A program made the position numbers and the translations under genes. DNA of 29,929 nt from an uncultured Verrucomicrobiota bacterium. Its GTDB lineage: Bacteria > Verrucomicrobiota > Verrucomicrobiia > Limisphaerales > UBA9464. Below, one piece after another: positions 14,406 to 23,113 of the stretch. The first letter of the stretch is position 1. Every line of letters begins with the position of its first letter. The stretch spans positions 1-29,929 of the forward strand of contig CAIYFP010000573.1 in NCBI GenBank assembly GCA_903925515.1, read 5' to 3'. Below the pieces are notes generated by a model. It worked only from the letters and a program-made list of their open reading frames with translations, was not told the origin of the DNA and did not search any database.

Positions 14406-17400
14406 ATGGCAAGGGGAGTTCGGGGGAGTTCAAGCAAGCTGGCAGCGCCGCGCGTCGTCAACACGACCAAGTACGACGCCCACCACAAGGTTCTCAACAC
14501 GACCTACGGCAACTTCGCCGACCTTCGGCGCGAGTTGTCCGACTCGCGCGGCAAGGTTGCCGAGCGCGAGACCGTCCTCGCGCAGCTCGCCGCCTGCGCC
14601 GACCCCCAGCGCGCCTACCTCCTGTTCGACGACTACCTCGAAAAGCTCGACCTCCGCCGCTCCGACTTCGGCCAGCACGACTGGTGGAGCCGCATCCAGG
14701 CCGCCGCCGGCAAGTCGCGCATGGAGGAGGTCGCCATGCTCTTCCTGCGCTCCAACCGCTCCCTGCCCACCGAGCTCCTCCCGCACGCCAACTTCGAGCG
14801 CTTCGCCGAGGTCGAGCAGACCGAGAAGGAGACCGGGCTCGTCGAGGAACTCGAGAACTGGCTGTTTCCACCCAACCATAGCCACCTCGACTCCCCGCGT
14901 GCCGCCCTGCGCGTCGTCTGCGAGCCCCGCCGCCTTGCCGACGACGTCAACCAATGGCGCCTCGCCATCCGGTTCTTCCTGTTCCGCAGCCGCTCCGGCG
15001 AGAAGGAACGTTTCGCGTCCGACCTCTGCGAGCTCCGGACCCGCGCCGCCCATGAGGCCGAGCTTTTCCCGGCCGAGGACTGGACCGTCATCGACTGGAT
15101 CTACGTCCACTGGCCCGAGAAGATCAAAGAGGGCGAGACCATGGTGCTCGACGGCCCCGACCTGCTCACATGGCTCGCCAAGTTCGGCCATGGCCAGCGT
15201 CTCGAGCTGGCCGGCACCGCCACCAACGCCACCTTCATCGGAAGGGTCGCCACCCTCCAGCCACGCCTCGAGTCCCTCGACGGCGAGATGAGCTTCACCC
15301 ATGTCCTCGCCCTCCCGGACGGCAAGTCCATGCCCTTGCCCGAGTGCCGGTTCTTCGTCGGCGAGCCCCCCCTCGTCCTTGCCGGAAACGAGTTCTTCGT
15401 CCTCCGCGACGCCCCCCCCGCACGCCTCCTTGGCCCATGGGCGCACCGGCCCGTCGTCCCAGTCCGCCGCCTTTCCCAGCGCCTCCTCACCGAGCTCCGC
15501 CGCATCCAGCCCCAGGGATCCGCGGGCGCAGACTGGGGCGCCCTCTGCGAGACCCACGCCGCCAAGCCCCAGTTCGTCTTCGAGCTCGCCGACGAGGTCG
15601 TCCGCGTCCGGCTCCTGGCCATCAGCGAGCGCGACGGCTCCGAGTGGCAATGGAATGGCCATGAATGGGCACGCGTCATGGCACGACGCGGCGCCGCGGG
15701 ACGGCCGGAGCTCCTCGAGGACCCGCGCCTCGGCCCCGCCGTCGAATGGCTCCAACGCTCGGACTGGTTCACCCCGGAGCCCGGGCTCTGGGTCCTCGAC
15801 GCCAACGAGCACGCCCTCTCCCAGCTCGCCTTCGCATGGCAGGACCGCCCCCCCGAGGCCGACTTCCTCGGCAATCCCCCGTTCCAGCGGCTCTTCCTCA
15901 ACCGCCGCGTCGTCCGCCCCAAGCTCGTCCTCAAGGGCTCCGGCATCGACTGGCTCTCCGTCAGCGCCGAATGGGAGGCCGAGGGCCTCAAGCTCTCCTC
16001 AGCCGACCTCCAACGCCTCTCCGCCGCCAACACCCGCTTCGTCAAGCTGCCCGACGGCGGCTGGGTCGAGATCGACGTCGATGCCAACCGCAAGGCCCAC
16101 GAGACCGCCGCCACCCTCGGCCTCGAAGGCCTCAGCCCCGACTCCCAGAAGGCCTCCCTCATCCATGCCACCCAGCTCGACGAGAACGTCCTCGCAGGCC
16201 TTGGCTCCGAGAAGGCCATCGCCCAGCTCCGGGAACGACTCTCCGGCTTCAAGGGCGTCCCCAACACCGCCGTGCCCCATGCCGTCAAGGCCGACCTCCG
16301 CCCCTACCAGATCGACGGCTTCAACTTCCTCGCCAACCTCACCCAGTTGCGCCTCGGCGGCATTCTCGCCGACGACATGGGCCTCGGTAAAACCCTCCAG
16401 ACCCTCGCATGGCTCACATGGCTCCACGAGGGCAACCCAAGGAAGTCCCGCAAGCCCTCCCTCGTCATCTGCCCCGCCTCCGTCCTCCACAACTGGCGGC
16501 GCGAGGCCGAGAAGTTCGTCCCCCACCTCAAGGTCCTCGTCCTGCAGTCCGGCAACGCCCGTCACAACCTCCGCCGCCAAATCCCCGAGCACGACATCGT
16601 CGTCACCAACTACGCCATCCTCCGACGCGACCTCGAGGAGCTCGGCAAGTTCAAGTTCCGCGCCCTCGTCCTCGACGAGGCCCAGTTCATCAAGAACCCC
16701 TCCGCCCAGGTCACGATGGCCGTGAAGGAAATCGACGCCGACCAACGCCTCGCCCTCACCGGCACCCCCCTCGAAAACCGCATGCTCGACCTCTGGTCCA
16801 TCGTGGACTTCGCCCAGCCGGGCTACCTCGGCAACCAAGCCGCCTTCAACGAGACCTACGAGCCCAAGGGCGACGGCCCGGAATGGGAGGGCGCCACCCT
16901 CCGCCGGCGTCTCAGCGCCAAGCTCCGCCCCATCATGCTCCGCCGCCTCAAGCGCCAGGTCGCCAAGGACCTCCCCGAGCGCATCGAGGAACGCCGCGAC
17001 TGCGACCTCGACGAGGAGCAACGCAAGCTCTACCTCGCCGAGCTCCGCCGCAGCCGCGACCAGGTCATGAAGACCCTCCAGGAAAAAGGCGTCGCCAAGT
17101 CCAAGATGCACGTCCTCGCCGCCCTCACCCGACTCCGCCAGATCTGCTGCCACCCGCGCCTCGTCGGCAACGACTGCGTCTCCGGCAAGACCGAGACCCT
17201 CTTCGAGCTCCTCGAGCCCGTCCTCGCCTCCGGCAACAAGGTCCTCCTCTTCTCCCAGTTCGTCGAAATGCTCCGCATCCTCGAGGAACTCTGCCGCGAG
17301 CGCGGCATCCGAACCCACGTCCTCACCGGCGAGACCAAGGGCCGCCAGGAGGTCGTCAACGCCTTCCAGGCCGACCCCGAGCCCTGCGTCTTCCTCCTGT

Positions 17401-17690
17401 CCCTTCGCGCCGCCGGCACCGGCCTCAACCTCACCAACGCCTCCTACGTCGTCCTCTACGACCCATGGTGGAACCCCGCCGTCGAGGCCCAGGCCATCGA
17501 CCGCTCCCATCGCATCGGCCAAACACGCACCGTCAACGCCTACCGCCTCATCGCCCCGGGCACCGTCGAGGAAAAGATCTGGGAGCTCCAGCAACGCAAG
17601 TCCCAGACCATCCAGGACGTCCTCGGCGAGGAAGGCTTCGCCACCAACCTCTCCAAGGACGACCTCGAATACCTCTTCAGCGAGGACTAG
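14406..17690 (+). CDS. SNF2-family DEAD/DEAH-like helicase/ATPase
   Basis: 1094 residues. The C-terminal half is a SNF2 ATPase: a Q-motif-like LRPYQIDGFNFLANL, Walker A in DDMGLGKTLQT (about residue 657), VICPASVLHNWRREAEKF, the DEAQ box in LVLDEAQFIKN (about 757), LTGTPLENRMLDLWSIVDF, then helicase C motifs KVLLFSQFVEM, LTGETKGRQEVV, LLSLRAAGTGLNLTNASYVV and DPWWNPAVEAQAIDRSHRIGQ. Such enzymes move along double-stranded DNA and remodel nucleic acid-protein complexes. The roughly 600-residue N-terminal half is not recognised. It is helical with several Trp/Phe-rich segments and shows no obvious SWIM-type zinc finger. No methylase, nuclease or DISARM/RapA-specific partner is adjacent, so it is probably a stand-alone gene. 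AAGG lies about 8 bases before the ATG. A P-type ATPase gene follows after 65 bp. Confidence 0.94.
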   Translation: MARGVRGSSSKLAAPRVVNTTKYDAHHKVLNTTYGNFADLRRELSDSRGKVAERETVLAQLAACADPQRAYLLFDDYLEKLDLRRSDFGQHDWWSRIQAAAGKSRMEEVAMLFLRSNRSLPTELLPHANFERFAEVEQTEKETGLVEELENWLFPPNHSHLDSPRAALRVVCEPRRLADDVNQWRLAIRFFLFRSRSGEKERFASDLCELRTRAAHEAELFPAEDWTVIDWIYVHWPEKIKEGETMVLDGPDLLTWLAKFGHGQRLELAGTATNATFIGRVATLQPRLESLDGEMSFTHVLALPDGKSMPLPECRFFVGEPPLVLAGNEFFVLRDAPPARLLGPWAHRPVVPVRRLSQRLLTELRRIQPQGSAGADWGALCETHAAKPQFVFELADEVVRVRLLAISERDGSEWQWNGHEWARVMARRGAAGRPELLEDPRLGPAVEWLQRSDWFTPEPGLWVLDANEHALSQLAFAWQDRPPEADFLGNPPFQRLFLNRRVVRPKLVLKGSGIDWLSVSAEWEAEGLKLSSADLQRLSAANTRFVKLPDGGWVEIDVDANRKAHETAATLGLEGLSPDSQKASLIHATQLDENVLAGLGSEKAIAQLRERLSGFKGVPNTAVPHAVKADLRPYQIDGFNFLANLTQLRLGGILADDMGLGKTLQTLAWLTWLHEGNPRKSRKPSLVICPASVLHNWRREAEKFVPHLKVLVLQSGNARHNLRRQIPEHDIVVTNYAILRRDLEELGKFKFRALVLDEAQFIKNPSAQVTMAVKEIDADQRLALTGTPLENRMLDLWSIVDFAQPGYLGNQAAFNETYEPKGDGPEWEGATLRRRLSAKLRPIMLRRLKRQVAKDLPERIEERRDCDLDEEQRKLYLAELRRSRDQVMKTLQEKGVAKSKMHVLAALTRLRQICCHPRLVGNDCVSGKTETLFELLEPVLASGNKVLLFSQFVEMLRILEELCRERGIRTHVLTGETKGRQEVVNAFQADPEPCVFLLSLRAAGTGLNLTNASYVVLYDPWWNPAVEAQAIDRSHRIGQTRTVNAYRLIAPGTVEEKIWELQQRKSQTIQDVLGEEGFATNLSKDDLEYLFSED

Positions 17691-17755
17691 TCCCTCTTCC
17701 CCTCCCCCCAAGGCCATCCCTTCCGGACCCACCCGCTCGCGGGTAACTTCCCGCC

Positions 17756-20488
17756 GTGAAGGAAGCGCTCCCGCAGGCATGGCACGCCACCCCCGTGGAG
17801 GACGCCGCAAGGCGCCTCGACACCTCCATCGAGCATGGCCTTGCCCCGGATGACGCCCTCGCTCGCCTCCGCATCCACGGCCCCAACAAGGTCGCCTCCC
17901 GCGCCGGAGCCCCCGCATGGCTCCGGTTCCTCGCCCAGTTCAACCAAGTCCTCGTCTGGGTCCTCGTCGTGGCCGGCGCCAAGGCCGCATGGCTCGGCGA
18001 ATGGGTCGATGCCGGCGTCATCCTCGGCGTCGTCCTCGTCAACGGCGTCGCCGGCCATGTCCAGGAAGGCAAGGCACGCAGGGCCATCGATGCCCTCTCC
18101 AGCTTGCTCGTCACCACGGCCGCCGTCCGCCGCGGCGGCTCACGCCTCCTCCTCAACTCCGAGCAACTCGTCCCCGGCGACATCGTCCTCCTCCAGCCCG
18201 GCGACCGCGTCCCCGCTGACATCCGCCTCGTCATGGCTCGCGGCCTCCGCTGCGACGAGTCCACCCTCACCGGCGAGTCGCTGCCCTCCATCAAGGAAAC
18301 CCACCCCCTCGCCCACGACGCCGCCGTTGGGGACCGTCGCAACATCGCCCACGCCGGCACATGGGTCACCCACGGCCATGCCGAGGGAATCGTCGTCGAG
18401 ACCGGCGACCGCACCGAGACCGGCCGCATCGCCTCCATGCTCGCCGGGACCACCGAGATCGAGACGCCCCTCACCCGCAAGCTCCACCGCTTCAGCCACC
18501 TCCTCGTCCTCGTCATCCTCGCCGTCGCCGCCCTCATGTTCCTCGTCGGCTGGCTCCGCGGACGGCCCGCCAACGACATGTTCATGGCGGCGATCGCCCT
18601 CGCCGTGGGCGCCATCCCGGAGGGGCTCCCGGCCGCCGTCACCATCACCCTCGCCATCGGCGTCGGCCGCATGGCACGGCGCAACGCCATCATCCGCCGC
18701 CTCCCCGCCGTCGAGACCCTCGGCGGCACCACCGTCATCTGCTCCGACAAGACCGGCACCCTCACCGAGAACCAGATGACCGTCCGCGAGGCATGGGCCG
18801 CCGGCCGGTCGTTCGTCGTCACCGGCGACGGCTACCGGCTCGCAGGAGAAATCCATGGCAAGGACCCCGACGCGCCCCCTGCGTCCAACGTCGCCCTCGC
18901 AGAAACCTTCCGGGCCGGCGTCCTCTGTAACGACTCATGGCTCGAACACCACCCCGGCTCCGGGCGCGTCGAGGTCCGCGGCGACCCCACCGAGGCCGCG
19001 CTGCTCGTCTCAGGGCACAAGGCCGGCTTCGTCCATGCCCCCACCCGCCATGCCACCCCGCGCCTTGATGTCATCCCGTTCGAGTCCGACCACATGTTCA
19101 TGGCCACCCTCCACGCGGCGGACCCGCGGGTGATCTACAAGAAGGGTGCCCTCGACCGATTGCTGGGGCGGTGCAACCGCATGCTCGCGGCGGACGGGAG
19201 CGAGGTGGACATCGACCCCGCCGCCGTGCGCGAGGCCGGCGAACGCATGGCCGCGGGCGGCCTGCGCGTCCTCGCCTTCGCACGCAGGCACGTCGATGAC
19301 GGCCACCAAGGACTTCACCATGCCCATGTCCAGCACGGCCTCACCTTCCTCGGGTTGCAGGGCATGATGGACCCGCCCCGCCCCGAGGCCGTCGCCGCCG
19401 TCCGCCGCTGCCACCGCGCCGGCATCGCCGTCAAGATGATCACCGGCGACCACGCCGGAACCGCCGTCGCCGTCGCCCATCAAGTCGGCCTCCAAGGGGC
19501 CACCACCCCCGACGGCAGCCTGGTCGCCATCACCGGCGATGCCCTCGAAAAAATCCCCGAGGACCGCCTTGCCGAGGTCGCCGAACGATCCGCCGTCTTC
19601 GCGCGCGTTGCCCCCGAGCAGAAGCTCCGGCTGGTCCGCGCCCTCCAGTCCCGCGGCCATGTCGTCGCCATGACCGGCGACGGCGTGAACGACGCACCCG
19701 CCCTCAGGCAGGCCGACATCGGCATCGCCATGGGCATCACCGGCACGGAGGTCGCCAAGGGCGCCGCCTCCATGGTCCTCCTCGACGACAACTTCGCCTC
19801 CATCGAGGCCGCCGTGGAGGAGGGCAGGGCCGTCTTCGACAACCTCGTCAAGTTCATCGTCTGGACCCTCCCCACCAACGTCGGGGAAGGGATGCTCCTG
19901 CTCGTGGCCGTGCTCGCCGGACTCGACCTGCCCGCCCTCCCTGTCCACCTCCTCTGGATCAACCTCGCCACCGCCATCCTCCTCGGCCTCACCCTCGTCT
20001 TTGAGCCGCGCGAGGCCGGCCTCATGCAACGCCCGCCGCGCGCCCCCTCCCAACCCCTCCTCACCCGTGCCCTCGTCATGCGCACGGGCCTCGTCGCCCT
20101 CCTCATGGGCCTCGCCGGCCACGGGCTGTTCTGGTGGGAACAACACGCCATGGGCATGGACGTCACCGAGGCCCGCACCGTCGTCGTCAACGTCGTCGTC
20201 ATCGTCGAGGTGTTTTACCTCCTCAATTGCCGCTCCCTATCGCGCCCCTTCACCCAGGCGGGATGGCGATCCAACCCGTGGATCTTCCCCGGCATCCTCG
20301 CCATGCTCGCCGCCCAAGCCCTCGTCACCTACCTCCCGGCCATGAACCGCATCCTCCACACCGCCCCCATACGCCCGGCGGCATGGCTCCACATCCTCGC
20401 CGTCGGCCTCCTCGTGTTCCTCGTCGTCGAGCTTGAAAAATGGATTCGATATGGAGGCCGGCGCGGCCGTGACGTCGTGCCGGAATAA
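17756..20488 (+). CDS. Type II P-type cation-transporting ATPase
   Basis: 910 residues, an inner-membrane ion pump driven by ATP. The cation ATPase N-domain (residues 8-75) is followed by the TGES actuator loop at 172-175, PEGLPA in membrane helix 4 at 288-293, the phosphorylated Asp331 in SDKTGTLTENQMT, the nucleotide-binding domain with KKGALDRLL, and TGDGVNDAPALRQADIGIAMG near residue 640. The C-terminal membrane part contains TNVGEG and LLWINLATAILLGL. These fit the PacL/SERCA-like type IIA group. In helix 6, however, the position of SERCA Asp800 is Ala740 (N-L-A-T-A), so calcium specificity should not be assumed. The start is GTG at 17756, which matches the family N-terminus. No ATG fits better. 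It follows the SNF2 gene on the same strand and converges with the cupin gene. Confidence 0.93.
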   Translation: MKEALPQAWHATPVEDAARRLDTSIEHGLAPDDALARLRIHGPNKVASRAGAPAWLRFLAQFNQVLVWVLVVAGAKAAWLGEWVDAGVILGVVLVNGVAGHVQEGKARRAIDALSSLLVTTAAVRRGGSRLLLNSEQLVPGDIVLLQPGDRVPADIRLVMARGLRCDESTLTGESLPSIKETHPLAHDAAVGDRRNIAHAGTWVTHGHAEGIVVETGDRTETGRIASMLAGTTEIETPLTRKLHRFSHLLVLVILAVAALMFLVGWLRGRPANDMFMAAIALAVGAIPEGLPAAVTITLAIGVGRMARRNAIIRRLPAVETLGGTTVICSDKTGTLTENQMTVREAWAAGRSFVVTGDGYRLAGEIHGKDPDAPPASNVALAETFRAGVLCNDSWLEHHPGSGRVEVRGDPTEAALLVSGHKAGFVHAPTRHATPRLDVIPFESDHMFMATLHAADPRVIYKKGALDRLLGRCNRMLAADGSEVDIDPAAVREAGERMAAGGLRVLAFARRHVDDGHQGLHHAHVQHGLTFLGLQGMMDPPRPEAVAAVRRCHRAGIAVKMITGDHAGTAVAVAHQVGLQGATTPDGSLVAITGDALEKIPEDRLAEVAERSAVFARVAPEQKLRLVRALQSRGHVVAMTGDGVNDAPALRQADIGIAMGITGTEVAKGAASMVLLDDNFASIEAAVEEGRAVFDNLVKFIVWTLPTNVGEGMLLLVAVLAGLDLPALPVHLLWINLATAILLGLTLVFEPREAGLMQRPPRAPSQPLLTRALVMRTGLVALLMGLAGHGLFWWEQHAMGMDVTEARTVVVNVVVIVEVFYLLNCRSLSRPFTQAGWRSNPWIFPGILAMLAAQALVTYLPAMNRILHTAPIRPAAWLHILAVGLLVFLVVELEKWIRYGGRRGRDVVPE

Positions 20489-20505
20489 GCCGCCCGTGCC
20501 CGGGG

Positions 20506-20961
20506 TCACGCCTCCCGCACGCGGCACGGGGCAAGGCCATGGGACTCCCGCAGCCCCGCCCACGGTGCCTCGCCCGACACATCCACCACGTCGGGCGGCG
20601 CCGCGCCGGCCGGCGACAGGATCGCAAGGAAAACCACCGGCTCGCGAAACGGATTGTACGTCCCATGAACCTCCCCCTTCGGAATCAACACCATCTCCCC
20701 GGGCTTCAGCACGCGACGCTCCTTGCCGCACCACTGCTCGGCCTGCCCGGAAACGACGTAGATGATCTCCTCCCGCGTGGGATGGTGATGGAAGGGATGG
20801 CAACAGCCCGGCGGCATGGTCGCGCGCACGAGGAGCAGGTCCTTGCAGGGCACCACGTCCGGGCGCGACAACCATGCGTTCAAAGTGAAGGGCGTTTCCT
20901 CCGTGACCGCCTCATGGGCAGACACGAACCGTCTGGTCTCGACTGGCTCGGCGCGACTCAT
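20506..20961 (-). CDS. Cupin-domain protein
   Basis: 151 residues with a single cupin_2 beta barrel. The first metal-binding motif is HPFHHHPTREEIIYVVSG (His55, His58-60, Glu64/65), and the second is PGEMVLIPKGEVHGTYN with His99. Together they give the usual His/His/Glu/His site for one metal ion. Small stand-alone cupins may be isomerases, dioxygenases or sugar- or ligand-binding proteins, and the sequence does not decide. The ATG at 20961 is chosen because the frame further upstream, which stays open for a long way, runs into the divergent gene and has no cupin features. It converges with the P-type ATPase gene (stops 17 bp apart) and diverges from the SirB1-like gene, with an inverted repeat between. 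Confidence 0.87.
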   Translation of the reverse strand: MSRAEPVETRRFVSAHEAVTEETPFTLNAWLSRPDVVPCKDLLLVRATMPPGCCHPFHHHPTREEIIYVVSGQAEQWCGKERRVLKPGEMVLIPKGEVHGTYNPFREPVVFLAILSPAGAAPPDVVDVSGEAPWAGLRESHGLAPCRVREA

Positions 20962-20983
20962 GGAATGGCCGGAGGTTACGGGA

Positions 20984-21019
20984 AGCCCGGGCGAAGGGAA
21001 GTTCGCGGACGCCCGGGCT
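20984..21019. promoter_or_regulatory. 10 bp inverted repeat between divergent cupin and SirB1-like genes
   Basis: AGCCCGGGCG (20984-20993) and CGCCCGGGCT (21010-21019) are perfect inverted arms with 16 bases between. They start 22 bp upstream of the cupin start codon and end 68 bp before the SirB1-like start. The arms are themselves partly palindromic (GCCCGGGC). Position suggests an operator shared by the two divergent genes or a leader hairpin of the cupin transcript. Neither can be proven from sequence alone. Confidence 0.4.
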
Positions 21020-21087
21020 CCCATGAACATTTTTGCCCCGCCACGTGTCATCCATGGGCTGCTCGCGTTTTCCGGGCGAAAGGTTGC

Positions 21088-21969
21088 ATGCAAGACGCAA
21101 GGACCACCGATACACCCATGGCCAAGGTCACCCCCTCGCCCAGCTTGCAGTCGGCATTGGTGACGTTGCTGGCGGACGACGATCCCGCCGTCTCCGAGCC
21201 CATCCGACGTCGGCTTCTCGAAGGGCGTGAATCCACCATGGCATGGCTGCACTGCCACCGCCTCCACGCCGACCCCGCCGCAAGGCGACGCGTGCACGAG
21301 GTTCTCGAGAGCCTCGGGCGCACATCCGCCGAGGCTGCATGGGGTGCGTTCCTCTCGGGACATGGCGAGGGACTCGACCTCGAGGACGGCGCATGGTTGT
21401 TCGTTCGGACACGGTATCCCCATGCGCCGGTCGAGGCCTACCGGGCCCAGCTCGACGAGTGGGCCGCAAGGCTGCGTGATCCCATGGCCTCCGCGGCCAA
21501 CGGCGAGCGCATGCTCGTCCACATCAACGGGCTCCTGTTTGGCGAGCTGGGCTTCCGGGGGAACGAGGAACGTTACTACGATCCCGCCAACAGCTACCTC
21601 AACCTCGTCATGGACCGGCGCACCGGCATCCCCATCACCCTCGGCATCGTGTACCTGCTCCTGGCCAGACGCCTCAGGCTGCCCGTCGCCGGCATCGGGA
21701 TGCCCGGCCACTTCCTCTGCCGCTACCAGACGCCTCGCGAGGAGTTCTACATCGATGCGTTCCATGGCGGACGCTTGCTCGCCCGCGCCGAGTGCGTCCG
21801 AAGGCTCAAGCAGTTCGCCATCGAGCAGGACGACGCCGCCCTCCAGCCCCTCAGCCCAAGGCGCATCCTCCACCGCATGGTCTCCAACCTCCACCTCCTC
21901 CACAAGGACCGCCGCGACCGCCCCGAGACAGAACGTTTGGAGCGTTACCTCGGCCTTCTGGGACGGTAG
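21088..21969 (+). CDS. SirB1/transglutaminase-like superfamily protein
   Basis: 293 residues. The central part matches the SirB1 group of the transglutaminase-like fold (Transglut_core2): GNEERYYDPANSYLNLVMD, then RTGIPITLGIVYLLLARRL, LPVAGIGMPGHFLCRY and FYIDAFHGGRLL. This contains the conserved Gly-Ile-Pro-Ile, Pro-Gly-His and Asp-Ala-Phe positions. An N-terminal helical part of about 120 residues and a C-terminal stretch with HRMVSNLHLLH complete the usual SirB1 layout. The function of the family is unsettled and it often lacks the catalytic Cys of true transglutaminases. Two ATGs are close together, 21088 and 21118. The first has AAAGG about 5 bases upstream and is preferred. The next gene starts 10 bp after its stop, so the two form an operon. 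Confidence 0.88.
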   Translation: MQDARTTDTPMAKVTPSPSLQSALVTLLADDDPAVSEPIRRRLLEGRESTMAWLHCHRLHADPAARRRVHEVLESLGRTSAEAAWGAFLSGHGEGLDLEDGAWLFVRTRYPHAPVEAYRAQLDEWAARLRDPMASAANGERMLVHINGLLFGELGFRGNEERYYDPANSYLNLVMDRRTGIPITLGIVYLLLARRLRLPVAGIGMPGHFLCRYQTPREEFYIDAFHGGRLLARAECVRRLKQFAIEQDDAALQPLSPRRILHRMVSNLHLLHKDRRDRPETERLERYLGLLGR

Positions 21970-21979
21970 CCTGCGGCCC

Positions 21980-23113
21980 ATGGACGGGTTATCCCCCACG
22001 CTCGGGCGCCTCCCGCGCCTCGCCCTCGCCCAAGGTGTACTCGCCTTCGGCCTCATCTTCGACTCCATGACGGCAGACACGACCGACAAGGGAAAGGCAG
22101 GCATCGGCATCCTCTCGGCGGCAGGCGGCACGCCACCGTTCCGCGTCGCGCCAAACCGCGAGGACGCCGCCCGCCAACGTGCCGACATCCGCGCCCAGCT
22201 CTGGCAGGCCATGGGCAAGCTGCCCCCGCGCCCCTCCCTTCCCCGCGTCGTCACGCGGCAGGTCATCGACCACGGCTCATGGACCGAGGAACAATTCGAC
22301 TTCGACAACGCCGCCGGCGCGGTCGTGCCCGGCGTGCTCCTCCTCCCCAAGGCCCGCAAGGAACGGGTCCCCGCCATCCTCTATTGCCACTGGCATGGCG
22401 GCGAATACGACGGCGGCAAGAAGGAGCTGTTCGAGTCCCGCCATACCCCCGCCGTCCCGGGCCCGGAACTCGTGCGCCGCGGCTATGCCGTGCTGGCCGT
22501 GGACGCCCCGTGCTTCGGCGAACGCCATGGGAAGGGCCCCGACGCCGAACGGGGCGGGGCGGGGGAAATGAGCGCCGCCAAGCTGGAGCTATGGCTCGGC
22601 CGTTCCCTCTGGGGGATGCTCCTCCGGGACGACCTCATGGCCTTGGACTACCTCGTCTCGCGTCCCGAGGTGGATCCCTCGCGCATCGGCGCCACCGGCA
22701 TCAGCATGGGCGCCACTCGCACATGGTGGCTGATGGCGCTGGACGAGCGCATCAAGGCCGGCGTCGCCGTCGCATGCCTCACCCGGTACGAGGACCTCGT
22801 CGCCTCCGGCGGACTCAAGCACCACGGCATCTACTACTACGTGCCGGGCCTGCTGGGCCGCTTCGACTCCGAGGCCGTCGTCGCCTGCGCCGCGCCCCGC
22901 TCCCTTCTCTGCCTCAATGGCGACAAGGACGCCGGCTCCCCCGTCTCCGGCATCCGCGCCATCGAAAGGGCCGTTGCTCCGGCATGGTCCGTCGAGGGAC
23001 GCCACGGCGAGTTCAAGAGCATCGTCTATCCCGGCGTGGGCCATGACTACACGCCCCGCATGTGGGAGGAGATGCTGGACTGGATGCACCGAACGCTCGG
23101 GGGCGATCGCTAG
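21980..23113 (+). CDS. Alpha/beta hydrolase (dienelactone hydrolase/acetyl-xylan-esterase-like)
   Basis: 377 residues. The alpha/beta hydrolase fold is clear: RVPAILYCHWHGGEYDGG as the oxyanion region, RGYAVLAVDAPCFGERHG, the nucleophile elbow TGISMGATRTWW with Ser242, an acid in LNGDKDAGSPVSG (Asp315 or Asp317) and the catalytic His355 in PGVGHDYTP. The long insert with the DDLMALDYLVSRPEVDPSRIG segment is common in multi-domain esterases and dienelactone hydrolases. The N-terminus has a hydrophobic stretch (LALAQGVLAFGLIFDSMTA) that may be a signal peptide, so the enzyme may act outside the cytoplasm on an ester of plant or sugar origin. The substrate is not known. It begins 10 bp after the SirB1-like stop. 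Its stop shares the bases CTAG with the stop of the convergent YkgJ-type gene. Confidence 0.9.
   Translation: MDGLSPTLGRLPRLALAQGVLAFGLIFDSMTADTTDKGKAGIGILSAAGGTPPFRVAPNREDAARQRADIRAQLWQAMGKLPPRPSLPRVVTRQVIDHGSWTEEQFDFDNAAGAVVPGVLLLPKARKERVPAILYCHWHGGEYDGGKKELFESRHTPAVPGPELVRRGYAVLAVDAPCFGERHGKGPDAERGGAGEMSAAKLELWLGRSLWGMLLRDDLMALDYLVSRPEVDPSRIGATGISMGATRTWWLMALDERIKAGVAVACLTRYEDLVASGGLKHHGIYYYVPGLLGRFDSEAVVACAAPRSLLCLNGDKDAGSPVSGIRAIERAVAPAWSVEGRHGEFKSIVYPGVGHDYTPRMWEEMLDWMHRTLGGDR

Noticed and set aside
15999..17918. A 639-codon minus-strand frame opposite the SNF2 gene.
   Set aside because: Same antisense-shadow pattern (Glu, Gly, Leu, Val-rich). The plus strand has full SNF2 motifs across the same span.
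20539..21087. Extension of the SirB1-like frame upstream to 20539.
   Set aside because: The added part is opposite the cupin gene and shows no family resemblance. The ATG at 21088 has a ribosome site and matches the usual family length.
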